This document shows positions 25,748 through 34,253 of a stretch of 64,000 nt of DNA, piece after piece. A model generated the notes under the pieces. That model was not told the DNA's origin, searched no databases, and was given only the letters and a program-made list of their open reading frames with translations. The position numbers were made by a program, and so were the translations under genes. The stretch comes from Roseibium denhamense. Its GTDB lineage: Bacteria > Pseudomonadota > Alphaproteobacteria > Rhizobiales > Stappiaceae. The stretch is taken from NCBI RefSeq assembly GCF_009711415.1, contig NZ_SMLZ01000107.1, forward strand, positions 124,001 to 188,000. The letters are read 5' to 3'. Within the stretch, counting starts at the first letter, position 1. Each line of letters starts with the position of its first letter.

Positions 25748-26548
25748 ATGGCACCGCGTTCCGGTCTTTCTTATCGCTTCACCCATGCCATCACCCGCAC
25801 GCCGGCTGACAGCGTAGCCAACGGACTTCGGGCGGTCGACACGGGCAATCCCGATGGGGCGGCGTTCCGCCGCGAACATGAGCTTTACATCAAGGCATTG
25901 CAAGAGGCGGGGATGACCGTCGATGTTCTTCCCAGCCTTGAGGCCTATCCGGACAGTTGCTTCGTCGAGGACCCTGCCTTTTGCTTGCCTGAAGGCGCAA
26001 TTCAACTGCGCCCGGGAACCCAAAGCCGGGAAGGCGAGGGCCGCGAAATCCGTGCTGCCCTTGAGGCAAGGTTCAGCACGGTTGTGGATTTGCCGGAAGG
26101 CGGCCACGTGGATGGCGGTGATGTTCTCACGCTCGATGATGTCATCCTCATCGGGTTGTCAGAGCGCACAGACAGGGCCGGGGCAGAGGCCTTTGCCGCC
26201 GTCCTGAAGGAGTGGGGGTATAAGGCCGAGGTGTGCGAGACACCGGCGGGCGTCCTTCATTTCAAGACGGCCTGTTCGACCCTTGGAGAGGGTGTCATTC
26301 TTGCGACGAAGGTGATGGCAGAAAGCGGGTTTTTCGGCGATCGCAAAGTGGTGATTGTGCCGGAAGTTGAAGACTATGCGGCTAATGTCATCCGAGTGAA
26401 CGATGTCGTTCTGGTACCCGAGGGCTATCCCAAAACGCTCGAGGCCATCAAATCCGCTGGGTTCGCGACAAAGGTCGTGCCAACCCATGAAGCGCGCAAG
26501 GTTGATGGCGGATTGAGCTGCCTGTCGCTGCGTTTCAGTCTTGGGTGA
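25748..26548 (+). CDS. Dimethylarginine dimethylaminohydrolase family protein
   Basis: A 266-residue amidinotransferase-fold enzyme. The family motifs are present: acidic SCFVEDPAFCL (71-81), GGHVDGGDVL (118-127), catalytic His171 in GVLHFKTACS, and catalytic Cys258 in GGLSCLSLRF. These enzymes hydrolyse methylated arginine to citrulline and dimethylamine; some members are arginine deiminase-like. ATG 25748 has GGAG 9 bp before it, so the longer frame from 25670 is not used. Fits the amino-acid-catabolic cluster here. It converges with the beta-helix gene 22 bp away. Confidence 0.93.
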   Translation: MAPRSGLSYRFTHAITRTPADSVANGLRAVDTGNPDGAAFRREHELYIKALQEAGMTVDVLPSLEAYPDSCFVEDPAFCLPEGAIQLRPGTQSREGEGREIRAALEARFSTVVDLPEGGHVDGGDVLTLDDVILIGLSERTDRAGAEAFAAVLKEWGYKAEVCETPAGVLHFKTACSTLGEGVILATKVMAESGFFGDRKVVIVPEVEDYAANVIRVNDVVLVPEGYPKTLEAIKSAGFATKVVPTHEARKVDGGLSCLSLRFSLG

Positions 26549-26570
26549 CAGGCTGGCCGGTGCGCAATGC

Positions 26571-27959
26571 TCAAGCGCTGACCTGGTTGCCGGTGACGGT
26601 AAGGTTCGGATAGCCGGATTGGCCGTTTAATTCGTCCGTTGCCTTTTCCAGCCACCGGAAGCCGTTAATGGCGCCCCGTTTCGAGCCTTGCACCACATTG
26701 TTTGAAATGACGGCGCTGCCGGTACCGTCCACAACAGAAACAGCAATCCCGTTCCCGCAATCGCGGACGACATTTTGCGAGGCGACAATGTTGCGCATGT
26801 AGGGCCCCCATCCAAGCATGAGGCCGAATTTGGGAGCACCTTCAATCACGTTGCCGGTCAGGCTGGTGTCTGCCTCGGCCGCAATACCAATTCCGAATCC
26901 GGCAACTTCGGGGGGATAGGGACCCTCGTCCTTGATGTTGCGAATGAGGTTCCCGTTACAAACGGCCAATCTGCCGTCGTCGACGAAGTTGGCGATGGAA
27001 ATGCCAATCGTTCCGCCATCGACCAGGTTGTTGGAAATAACGGCGCCCTGGAATCCGAACTCCGAATAAATCGCGGTCTCGCCGGATCTCAAACAGGAAT
27101 TGCCGATGATCTGGACATTTGATCCGGCATTTGAGCGGATGGCGGAAAATGCACAGTCGGCAACACGGTTGTTGGAGACAATGACACCGTCTGCCCGAAA
27201 TACATTGATTCCGTTGCCATATTGACCCGTTCCGCCGAAACGCGCACCGATCCGCTCGATCCGGTTGCCAGAGACGATTGTACCGTCTTCGCCTTCCCGC
27301 CAGCGGTAGATCCAGATGCCCCCATTTGCGCAGTCCGTGACGGTGTTTCCGGTAATCGACAGGCCAGTTGCCTCATTTGACCACAAGGCGGTCTCTGCCG
27401 CGCCGGAAATACGGCATTCCGTCACGCGGCCGGAGCAGCGGTCAAGGACAAGCCCGCTTTTGGCTGAGCCGGCGATCTCACAGTTTTCAAGGACAAGATC
27501 GCGAACGCCGATGAAGTGGAGCAGCCCCTCGGTAAAATCGCCGATGGACCGGTTCGCGCCGTCAAACGTCACACCGTTGAGGCCGATATTGTTCACACCT
27601 TCCGCGCGGATCAGCTGGCCGCCGCCGCCCTCATAGACAAGGCGGGTCCGGCCCGGCACACCCACGATCAATGTGCCTGAGGGAAGCCTGAGATTGGCAA
27701 CGGGATAGGTTCCGGCGGGCAAAAACAGAGCGCGCCCACGCTCAACGGCGCGATTGACCGCGTTTTGAAATTGCGCGGTCTGATCGCTGCCTGCATTGGG
27801 CAGCAGGCCCAGTTCTGCGGAATCAATTGAGCCGCGCAAGTCCGCAATCTTCATTTGAGCCATGGCAGCTGTCCCGGAAAGGCACAAAGCTGTGCCAGCG
27901 AGAAACGCCCGTCTGCTGGTCAGGGCGGGCTCAGGACAAATTCTGGCGTCTTTTGGCAC
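26571..27959 (-). CDS. TAT-exported right-handed beta-helix protein (TIGR03808-like)
   Basis: A 462-residue protein. A twin-arginine signal (TSRRAFLAGTALCLSG, about residues 14-29) is followed by a pectate-lyase-like start (FQNAVNRAVERGRALFLPAGTYPVANLRLPSGT) and then many short strand-turn repeats containing N-x-V/I and G-N-x-I patterns, from about 140 to 440, which is the hallmark of a parallel beta-helix. It resembles the TIGR03808 family of TAT-secreted repeat proteins of Hyphomicrobiales, for which no function is established. A carbohydrate-active role is possible, but no catalytic residues are clear. Confidence 0.87.
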   Translation of the reverse strand: MPKDARICPEPALTSRRAFLAGTALCLSGTAAMAQMKIADLRGSIDSAELGLLPNAGSDQTAQFQNAVNRAVERGRALFLPAGTYPVANLRLPSGTLIVGVPGRTRLVYEGGGGQLIRAEGVNNIGLNGVTFDGANRSIGDFTEGLLHFIGVRDLVLENCEIAGSAKSGLVLDRCSGRVTECRISGAAETALWSNEATGLSITGNTVTDCANGGIWIYRWREGEDGTIVSGNRIERIGARFGGTGQYGNGINVFRADGVIVSNNRVADCAFSAIRSNAGSNVQIIGNSCLRSGETAIYSEFGFQGAVISNNLVDGGTIGISIANFVDDGRLAVCNGNLIRNIKDEGPYPPEVAGFGIGIAAEADTSLTGNVIEGAPKFGLMLGWGPYMRNIVASQNVVRDCGNGIAVSVVDGTGSAVISNNVVQGSKRGAINGFRWLEKATDELNGQSGYPNLTVTGNQVSA

Positions 27960-28100
27960 GGAACTGCTCCAAAACGGAAAATCGGCTTGTTTCGGAGTTC
28001 ACAACAGCAAGCGGCGTGCCGAGTTTTGTTGACTATGGCAGTTTTGACGCACTTGGTGCACTTTGATAGTCTATGCCTGTAATGGGTGGAGGATCCAGCG

Positions 28101-28388
28101 ATGATTACCATTCAAGACTGCTTCGGCATGTCCGGCCTCGAGGAGGCAGAAATCCTTGCGCTTGCCGAACATGAGCATATCAGCGAAATCGCAGCCGCGG
28201 CCCTGGGCGCCTATCTCCTGCATCAGCCGAAAGGGGCCGACAAGATTGTGCGCATGATCGAGGACGACATTCGTGATGCTCTTGATCGCGGCGACCGAGC
28301 CCACGCAAAAGACCTGTTCATGGCGCTCCGGCACTTTCGTCATGAGCATGCCGACGAACTGAGCCGCACGGCGTCATGGCTAAGCTGA
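28101..28388 (+). CDS. Small hypothetical alpha-helical protein
   Basis: A 95-residue acidic, all-helical, cytoplasmic protein (EEAEILALAEHEHISEIAAAALGAYLL...RMIEDDIRDALDRGD). The start is ATG 28101, with a TGGAGG 9 bp upstream, rather than the ATG at 28086. Many Hyphomicrobiales genomes have similar proteins of this size, but I do not know a function. Separated by a hairpin from the convergent YHS gene. Confidence 0.75.
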   Translation: MITIQDCFGMSGLEEAEILALAEHEHISEIAAAALGAYLLHQPKGADKIVRMIEDDIRDALDRGDRAHAKDLFMALRHFRHEHADELSRTASWLS

Positions 28389-28428
28389 AAAAGGCGAGTT
28401 GGCCGGATCGTCGACGGTAAATAAAGGA

Positions 28429-28454
28429 AGGCGGAGATGAAGCCATCTCCGCCT
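28429..28454. terminator. Hairpin between convergent genes, likely bidirectional terminator
   Basis: AGGCGGAGATG (28429-28439) and CATCTCCGCCT (28444-28454) form a perfect 11-bp stem with an AAGC loop. No strong T-run follows on either side, so termination may be moderate. Confidence 0.6.
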
Positions 28455-28477
28455 GTCGCAAGGTTTCGTGTAGTATC

Positions 28478-28951
28478 TTACAGCTCCGACGGATCGACGT
28501 TTTCGATTTCAGTCCACTGGTCATCACCCTTAGCAATGAACCCTGCCGTGTCCTTTTTCCAACGCTCCTGGATGCTTTCAGAAAGGTTCAGGTAGAGCTT
28601 GCCGTCCACGATTTTCCAAAGATCCGGATCGCCATCGACCTTCACACCCATTGCAGTGCCAAATGCACAAAACCCGCCATATTGCGGCAGATATTTTTCC
28701 GGGTTCTGCTCAAAAAGATCTTTGTTATCCTCTGAGGTGAACCGGTAGGTTGCACCATTGTGGACTGATGTGATGGAAAAATCCCCGTCCTCCGGTGCGC
28801 CGTTGGTGAAATAGGATACCGGATCAACGCCGCGCAGGGCAAGGCCCGTGACTGTTGCGTTGACATCAACACCTGCAGCGAAGGCGCTGGATACGAGCGT
28901 GCCGGCAACAACAGCTGCAGCAACAGTGCCGCGGATCAGATTAGCAAACAT
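28478..28951 (-). CDS. YHS-domain secreted protein
   Basis: A 157-residue exported protein. A signal peptide (MFANLIRGTVAAAVVAGTLVSSAFA) is followed by the YHS region: LALRGVDPVSYFTNGAPEDGDFSI, ATYRFTSEDNKDLFEQNPEKYLPQYGGFCAF. YHS domains are often metal-linked, although here Asp/Tyr and a single Cys are seen. ATG 28951 has GGAG about 9 bp upstream. It is divergent from a TetR-type gene, with a perfect palindrome at 29012-29027 between them, so its transcription is probably TetR-controlled. Confidence 0.87.
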   Translation of the reverse strand: MFANLIRGTVAAAVVAGTLVSSAFAAGVDVNATVTGLALRGVDPVSYFTNGAPEDGDFSITSVHNGATYRFTSEDNKDLFEQNPEKYLPQYGGFCAFGTAMGVKVDGDPDLWKIVDGKLYLNLSESIQERWKKDTAGFIAKGDDQWTEIENVDPSEL

Positions 28952-29011
28952 GTTTTTTTGAACTCCAAAGAAAGACTGGGTAACCGGCAAGAGTTGTCGT
29001 TTGGAAAATAA

Positions 29012-29027
29012 GGAACCAAATGGTTCC
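29012..29027. promoter_or_regulatory. Palindrome, candidate TetR operator
   Basis: GGAACCA (29012-29018) and TGGTTCC (29021-29027) form a 7-bp dyad with a 2-bp centre. It lies 60 bp upstream of the YHS start and about 215 bp upstream of the TetR start. Confidence 0.55.
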
Positions 29028-29241
29028 GAATTTGCCAAAAAAATATGCCCTGTCCGGCTGTCCCAGAAGTGGGTACCCGGTTGATCATCTGCAAAGCACG
29101 AAGCGGTGAGTGGTTTGTGAGATCGTGAGACCATGCACTCTCAGCATGAATGGGAATGCAGCCTCTGCTCCTCATCATGGTTGCAAACCGCCGGAAAGGT
29201 GCCGATGTTTGGTCGGAAGACAGAGGAGACTGATCGCGCCG

Positions 29242-29865
29242 ATGGCAAGACCAAGAGAATTCGAAACCGAAGCAGCACTGGACCGGGCCATGGGCCTGTT
29301 CTGGGATCTCGGTTATGAAGAAGCGTCTCTTGCCCGGCTCCTGAAGGCGATGAGGATAACGAGGGGATCGTTCTATAAGGCGTTCAAAGACAAAAAGGCA
29401 GTCTATTTTGCAACGCTGGACCGCTATGACCGGCAGGTTGTGTCTTCGACAGTAGCCTTTCTGGGCAACCCCGAAAATGGTTCCGGCCGTGACCGGATCC
29501 TCAGCCTTTTGACTAAAATCGCTGACATGGCCGAGGCAGACGGCGACCGGCTTGGCTGCTTTTTGTGTAACGCCATGGCAGGCAAGGCCGCGCAGGGCGG
29601 GGAGATCGAACACCGGCTGCAGGCAATGGCCTATCGGCTGGAGGCGGCCTTTCAAAAGGCCCTGGAGGATGACCTGCCCCAATCAGATTGTGAGAGCGCT
29701 CGCGCCGGAGAAACAGCGCGGGCTCTGCTTGCGCTGTATTTCGGCATGCGGGTCTTGGGCCGCGCTGGGCTCGCGGGCCGGATGGCGCGGGATTGTGTCG
29801 CACAGGCCGACAATCTGATTGCCGGTATTACCGCAAACTGCGCGCCAGCTCCCGCAGCAGACTAA
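29242..29865 (+). CDS. TetR-family transcriptional regulator
   Basis: A 207-residue regulator starting MARPREFETEAALDRAMGLFWDLGYEEASL, with the recognition helix in LLKAMRITRGSFYKAFKDKKAVYFATLDRY (about residues 31-60), the standard TetR HTH. The C-terminal ligand domain contains LGCFLCNAMAGKA with two Cys residues, as in the TetR_C_6-like group that senses reactive compounds. GAGGAG lies about 14 bp upstream. The likely target is the divergent YHS gene and itself, through the palindrome at 29012. Its 3' end overlaps the pcp stop by 38 bp. Confidence 0.9.
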   Translation: MARPREFETEAALDRAMGLFWDLGYEEASLARLLKAMRITRGSFYKAFKDKKAVYFATLDRYDRQVVSSTVAFLGNPENGSGRDRILSLLTKIADMAEADGDRLGCFLCNAMAGKAAQGGEIEHRLQAMAYRLEAAFQKALEDDLPQSDCESARAGETARALLALYFGMRVLGRAGLAGRMARDCVAQADNLIAGITANCAPAPAAD

Positions 29866-30442
29866 CCGCAGCGTTTTCAACCATGGCAAGCGACGGGCGC
29901 GGATCTTGTTTCGTCCGGGGCAGCGGAGGGACATGGACGAAAATGCTCGGAATTCCGGAGCCGATGGAGTCCCACAGTGTGGCGTTGCAAAGATAGGTCC
30001 CCGCGTTCTGCGATACATTGGTTGCCGCACCTGACTGACGGGCCGCGGTTACCAGATGTCTGGCTGGTAAGGTCGCGGTGCGTGAACGTTCGCCGCTGGG
30101 GTCGAGTTCCGGATATCCAGGCCCTTGGCCTGAACTGTCTAGCCTGACCTGAATGGCCTTGTTGACCGCACGGTTTTCAATGTTGATGCTTTTGCGTGTG
30201 CCATCGACGCCGAAATGAACAATAGCATCGGGCCGGACTTCACGGCGCAGCGTATCCGTCACCCTTGAGCGGGCCTCCCAGGTCGTTGGCAAAACGTCAA
30301 AGTGATAGGCAACGCCATGCTGATGCACACCAAGGCGTTTCGGAAGCCGTTTCATAAGCAGCTGCGTCGGGTTGACAGGTGCTCCGGGAAAAGGGCCGAA
30401 CCCGGTGACCAGAACTGTCTTTTCAGCGCGTTGTCCGGTCAT
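29828..30442 (-). CDS. pcp: Pyroglutamyl-peptidase I family (C15)
   Basis: A 204-residue cytoplasmic cysteine peptidase that removes N-terminal pyroglutamate. The start TGFGPFPGAPVNPTQLLMKRL matches the C15 opening (GFxPF...NPS), and the active site is visible as NAGTYLCNATLW with the catalytic Cys and IFVHVPPLP with the His. The catalytic Glu region is less obvious (NIENRAVN), and the central segment differs from the well-studied enzymes, so the substrate could differ. Translationally coupled with meaB (ATGA at 30439-30442). Confidence 0.87.
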   Translation of the reverse strand: MTGQRAEKTVLVTGFGPFPGAPVNPTQLLMKRLPKRLGVHQHGVAYHFDVLPTTWEARSRVTDTLRREVRPDAIVHFGVDGTRKSINIENRAVNKAIQVRLDSSGQGPGYPELDPSGERSRTATLPARHLVTAARQSGAATNVSQNAGTYLCNATLWDSIGSGIPSIFVHVPPLPRTKQDPRPSLAMVENAAVSLLRELARSLR

Positions 30443-31437
30443 CCATTCAACCCCATCAAGGTGGTCAGTTCATCTACAGCCACGGAGACGGCCGTTGAGC
30501 CGTTACGGACACTGCTTTCCAATGTTTTTAGCCTGTCGGCGGTCGCAGAACTGTTCTTGAGTTCGTGCATGAGCCTTTGCTGCAGCAAGTCCCACATCCA
30601 GGCAACTTGCTGGCTGCTGCGTTTTTCCTGCCATTCGCCCGTTGCCTCCATGCGTGACCGGTAGGTGTCCACCTGTTGCCAAAGGGTATCGAGTCCTTCA
30701 TTGGCAAGTCCAGACACGGTGATGACCGGCGGCGACCACGTTGGGCTTTTGGGCGCGAGGATATGAAGAGCGGCGCGATAATCGGATGCTGCAGAGCGGG
30801 CCCGGACGGCGCCGTCGCCATCGGCCTTATTCACGGCGATCATGTCGGCGATCTCCAGCACACCTTTCTTGATGCCCTGCAATTCATCGCCAGCGCCGGG
30901 CAGCATGAGCACAAGGAAAAAATCGACCATGTCAGCAACGGTCGTCTCGGATTGGCCGATTCCTACGGTCTCAACCAGGATCACATCGAACCCGGCCGCC
31001 TCGCACAGAAGCATGGTTTCCCGTGTCTTGGCCGCAACGCCGCCAAGTGTGCCGGCAGATGGGGAGGGACGGATGAAGGCATTCTTGTCGATGGCAAGAC
31101 GTGCCATCCGCGTCTTGTCGCCCAGTATGGAGCCGCCCGTGCGGGTGGATGATGGATCCACCGCCAACACCGCCACCTTGTGGCCAGCGGCTGTCAGGTT
31201 CGATCCCAAAGTGTCGATGGTGGTCGACTTTCCCACCCCGGGAACGCCGGTGATCCCGATACGAATCGCCTGACCGGTGAGGGGCAAAACCTCCTGGACA
31301 AGGCTGCGGGCCAGGGCCCGGTGCTCAGGCTTTTTGGATTCCACCAGCGTTATGGCGCGGGCAAGGGCCGCCCGGTTTCCCGTCGTCAGATCAGTATAGA
31401 GTTGGACGGGGTCATGGCGTGGTTTCGGCGTGGTCAT
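30439..31437 (-). CDS. meaB: MeaB/ArgK-type GTPase, methylmalonyl-CoA mutase chaperone
   Basis: A 332-residue G3E-family GTPase that protects and reloads B12-dependent methylmalonyl-CoA mutase. Walker A is GVPGVGKST (64-72); then come LAVDPSSTRTGGSILGDKTRM, the switch region DVILVETVGIGQSETTVADM and NKADGDG as the guanine-specificity motif. The C-terminal dimerisation arm ends at residue 332. Its usual partner, mutAB, is in this window but about 9.6 kb away. Here it is coupled to pcp instead. Confidence 0.94.
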   Translation of the reverse strand: MTTPKPRHDPVQLYTDLTTGNRAALARAITLVESKKPEHRALARSLVQEVLPLTGQAIRIGITGVPGVGKSTTIDTLGSNLTAAGHKVAVLAVDPSSTRTGGSILGDKTRMARLAIDKNAFIRPSPSAGTLGGVAAKTRETMLLCEAAGFDVILVETVGIGQSETTVADMVDFFLVLMLPGAGDELQGIKKGVLEIADMIAVNKADGDGAVRARSAASDYRAALHILAPKSPTWSPPVITVSGLANEGLDTLWQQVDTYRSRMEATGEWQEKRSSQQVAWMWDLLQQRLMHELKNSSATADRLKTLESSVRNGSTAVSVAVDELTTLMGLNG

Positions 31438-31585
31438 ACCGACAGGCTTACTTCAGGATTCGGCAAAGGTCACGGTCAACGTTTAGACAAGGGGAGTTGC
31501 GCCCGAATGCCGCTTTAGTTGCACCGGCAAACCGGATAAGATCGGGCCAGAGTTCAGGTATTAAATCAGCTGTTCTGGATTGTTT

Positions 31586-32623
31586 ATGTCTCCCGTTTCC
31601 TATCTCAAAGCGCCTCTGTGGGTTCTCGGCCTCGCCGGAACCGACAAGTCACCGCGCAAAAATCCGATTCTTGGCAGCAAGACACTGAATACATGGGGGC
31701 TTCACAAACACCGGGTCAAAACAGCGGCGGCCATGGCCGCTTGGCGGCGCCAGCAGCTGGGCCGTTATCTTGATCCGGCCGACAAGGCCTTCTTTGATGA
31801 AAACGGATACTTTCTGATAAAGAATTTTCTTCCGGATGCGGTTTATGGCCAGCTGAAAGACGAGGTGTTCGGCCAGCCGTTTGAAACACGGGAAATGCGC
31901 CAGGGCCAGACAGTCACCCGTATGACGCTCCTGCCGCCCGCCGTGCTCAAGCAGAACGCCGCGCTTCAACAGGCCGTCCAAGATCCGGGGGCTCTCGCCA
32001 TGATCCGGTATGCGTCCTCCAGAGGGGGGAACCCAGTCAGCTTCATTCAAACGGTTCTCGCAGAACCCCAGAAAATTCAGAAAAAAGATCCCCAGTCGGA
32101 TGCCCATGCAGACACGTTTCATGCCACATCCAAGGCATGGCTCTTCTTGCAGGATGTTGGCGAGGAGGATGGACCGTTTTTCTTTGTGCCCGGGTCACAC
32201 AAGCTGACGCCCGAGCGCTTGAACTGGGAATATGAATGCTCTCTGACTGCCGCGAGTGACCCGCGCTCGCACCATGCCAGCGGCTCATTCCGGATAAGAA
32301 GAGAGGAATTGTCCGGTCTTGGTCTGCCGCAACCGGTGAAGATGGCCGTTCCGGAAAATACGTTGATCGTGGCCGACACCTTCGCCTTTCACGGGCGGAC
32401 CCCTTCAGCAAAACCAACCGTCCGTTCTGAAATTCACTGGCATATGCGCCGGAATCCGTTCCTGCCTTGGACCGGTCTGGATGTGAAATCGCTGCCCTTT
32501 GTGAAAGGGCGTGAAATGCCCCTTTTCATGTCACTGGCCGATTTTGCCGAAGCAAAGTTCAACCAGCGCAATATCTGGCGGCCGGTCGGATCCGTCGACG
32601 TGCGTGCACCGGCCCAGATTTAA
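31586..32623 (+). CDS. Phytanoyl-CoA dioxygenase (PhyH) family protein
   Basis: A 345-residue Fe(II)/2-oxoglutarate-dependent oxygenase. The facial triad is visible as HADTFH (His-x-Asp) in the central barrel and HGRTPSAKPTVRSEIHWHMR with the distal His and the 2-oxoglutarate Arg. A hydrophilic N-terminus (SPRKNPILGSKTLNTWGLHKHRVKTAAAM) precedes the domain, as in a bacterial PhyH group. The substrate is unknown. ATG 31586 is used; the TTG six bases upstream is also possible, and no strong ribosome site is present. Confidence 0.88.
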   Translation: MSPVSYLKAPLWVLGLAGTDKSPRKNPILGSKTLNTWGLHKHRVKTAAAMAAWRRQQLGRYLDPADKAFFDENGYFLIKNFLPDAVYGQLKDEVFGQPFETREMRQGQTVTRMTLLPPAVLKQNAALQQAVQDPGALAMIRYASSRGGNPVSFIQTVLAEPQKIQKKDPQSDAHADTFHATSKAWLFLQDVGEEDGPFFFVPGSHKLTPERLNWEYECSLTAASDPRSHHASGSFRIRREELSGLGLPQPVKMAVPENTLIVADTFAFHGRTPSAKPTVRSEIHWHMRRNPFLPWTGLDVKSLPFVKGREMPLFMSLADFAEAKFNQRNIWRPVGSVDVRAPAQI

Positions 32624-32644
32624 GGGGACGGTGCAGCGGCTTCG

Positions 32645-33250
32645 TCAGGATTTCGGTGTCCAGAGGATACGCTGCAATTCCGCATCGAAGAGTTCCTGCG
32701 CGACCGGCAAGCGATCAAACGGGCCCTGGTAACCGGGAATGGCGTACACAAGTTCCACATTCGGATGCCCTTGGGACTGGCAAATCGCCATACCGCGCCA
32801 CAAGTTCCGGCCCACCCGGCAATTGGCCCGGGCTGAACCTATTTCGGCAAATGTCATGCCGATCCGCTCGCCATTCGGTCCTTGGAGATGGTGCGTGACC
32901 CCGTGGACCGTCCGTACTTTTCCATCATTTCCCTTGAAGACCTGCAGGACCTGAAAGCCGTCTGTGTTGAAGGCTGCGAGCGCCCATTCAGTATTGTCTT
33001 CAACCGCGGTCTGAATGCCCTCTGTGGTGAAGCCGGGCAAGGCGGATTCGATGGCCTTCTGACCGTATTGGGTGTCGTTGGTAATGCCGCCGACCTGATC
33101 TTCGGTGATGTGGACCAGAGTGACGTTGGAGGTTCGCGCAAGCTGCGCAGAGGCCGGACTCCGCTCAAGATCAGCACTTGGTGAACAGGCAGAGGCGATT
33201 GCCGCCGTCAGAAGAGAAAACGCCAAATATTTCAAACGCATGTACGACAC
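32645..33250 (-). CDS. DUF1131-like lipoprotein
   Basis: A 201-residue exported protein with a lipobox-like start (MSYMRLKYLAFSLLTAAIASAC), Cys at about 22. The mature region (ITEDQVGGITNDTQYGQKAIESALPGFTTEGIQ, then GVTHHLQGPNGERIGMTFAEIG and NLWRGMAICQSQGHPNVELVYAIPG) resembles RpoE-regulated YfeY/DUF1131 lipoproteins, whose function is unknown. It converges with the PhyH gene. Upstream lies the repeat-containing region 33251-33600. Confidence 0.72.
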   Translation of the reverse strand: MSYMRLKYLAFSLLTAAIASACSPSADLERSPASAQLARTSNVTLVHITEDQVGGITNDTQYGQKAIESALPGFTTEGIQTAVEDNTEWALAAFNTDGFQVLQVFKGNDGKVRTVHGVTHHLQGPNGERIGMTFAEIGSARANCRVGRNLWRGMAICQSQGHPNVELVYAIPGYQGPFDRLPVAQELFDAELQRILWTPKS

Positions 33251-33600
33251 ATTATTGATGATTTCCGGGCATGCTCAACGGCATGTTGCTCGGTTGATTT
33301 ACCAATTATCGATGCCCCTGCAAAGGGTGTGCACAGAGCTTGTGAACAGGTGTGAACCCCTTCCGCAGCGGCGTGCTGGGTTTGCAGCACATACGGGACT
33401 CACGTCTCGTCAGACTGCTGACAAACTCTCCGTTCGTCTTCCCGGACGCAGCATCGCTGCGATCCGGGATCGGTGGACCTCGGAAGACTAGTGTAATTAT
33501 CACATCATTTTTAGTTTTGTGGCTCTTCGATCCCGGTTCGTGCTGCGCTTGACCGGGATGACCGCGGTTGTCTGGAGCTTTGTCATTAAGCTCACGGGAC
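33251..33600. repeat. Intergenic repeat region with two hairpins and a direct repeat
   Basis: A direct repeat ACGGGACTCACGTCTCGT occurs exactly at 33393-33410 and 33594-33611, the second copy forming the last codons of the LOG gene. Between them lie two stem-loops: CCCGGA...TCCGGG at 33441-33468 and ATCCCGGT...ACCGGGAT at 33530-33559. The CCCGGA/TCCGGG cores look like a dispersed intergenic palindromic family. No coding frame is credible in this stretch. Confidence 0.7.
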
Positions 33601-34182
33601 TCACGTCTCGTTCTTCTTGATCCATTTGGGTGTTGAAGGCGGCGTATACGCGATGAACTTTTCGAGCAGCTCTTCCGGTGTTCCGGCGATCTGCGCCATT
33701 GCCCGCATCTCCGGTTTTGTGAACCCTTCCGATGTCTGTGTGTCCAGAAAGGCGATAAGCTGATCGTAGTACCCGGTGATGTTCAGAAAGCCGCACGGTT
33801 TTTGATGATACCCGAGTTGCCCCCATGTCCATATTTCAAAGATTTCCTCGAGTGTTCCAACACCTCCGGGAAGTGCAATGAAAGCGTCCGACAAGTCCGC
33901 CATCATTGCTTTGCGCTCGTGCATGGAGCCAACGAGATGGAGCTCGGTCAAACCGGTATGTGCAATTTCTTTTTCCTCAAGGGCTTTCGGGAGGACACCG
34001 ATAACCTCTCCGCCTGCCGCCAGCGCGCTGTCCGCGACCGCCCCCATCAGGCCGACATTGGCGCCGCCATAGACGAGCCGGTAGCCAGCGGACGCAATTC
34101 TTGCACCGGTCTCCCGGGCGGCGGCTTCATAATGAGGCTTGGTTCCGAAACTGGAGCCACAAAACACACAGACGGATTTCAT
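33601..34182 (-). CDS. LOG-family (TIGR00730) cytokinin-riboside phosphoribohydrolase-like protein
   Basis: A 193-residue Rossmann-fold protein. The hallmark PGGVGTLEE (about 103-111) and the upstream SMHERKAMMADLSDAFIAL, which holds the catalytic Arg, identify LOG-like nucleotide-monophosphate phosphoribohydrolases. In plants and some bacteria they activate cytokinins; bacterial roles are mostly nucleotide metabolism. The last residues KKNET are encoded by the 3' copy of an 18-bp repeat, so the C-terminus may have been rewritten. It is monocistronic by eye. Confidence 0.92.
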   Translation of the reverse strand: MKSVCVFCGSSFGTKPHYEAAARETGARIASAGYRLVYGGANVGLMGAVADSALAAGGEVIGVLPKALEEKEIAHTGLTELHLVGSMHERKAMMADLSDAFIALPGGVGTLEEIFEIWTWGQLGYHQKPCGFLNITGYYDQLIAFLDTQTSEGFTKPEMRAMAQIAGTPEELLEKFIAYTPPSTPKWIKKNET

Positions 34183-34253
34183 GAACTTCTCCGTAAAAGA
34201 CCCGATGAATGGTCGGCCCGGTTTGCGGTTATGCAGTCCGGGCCTGGGGCGTT

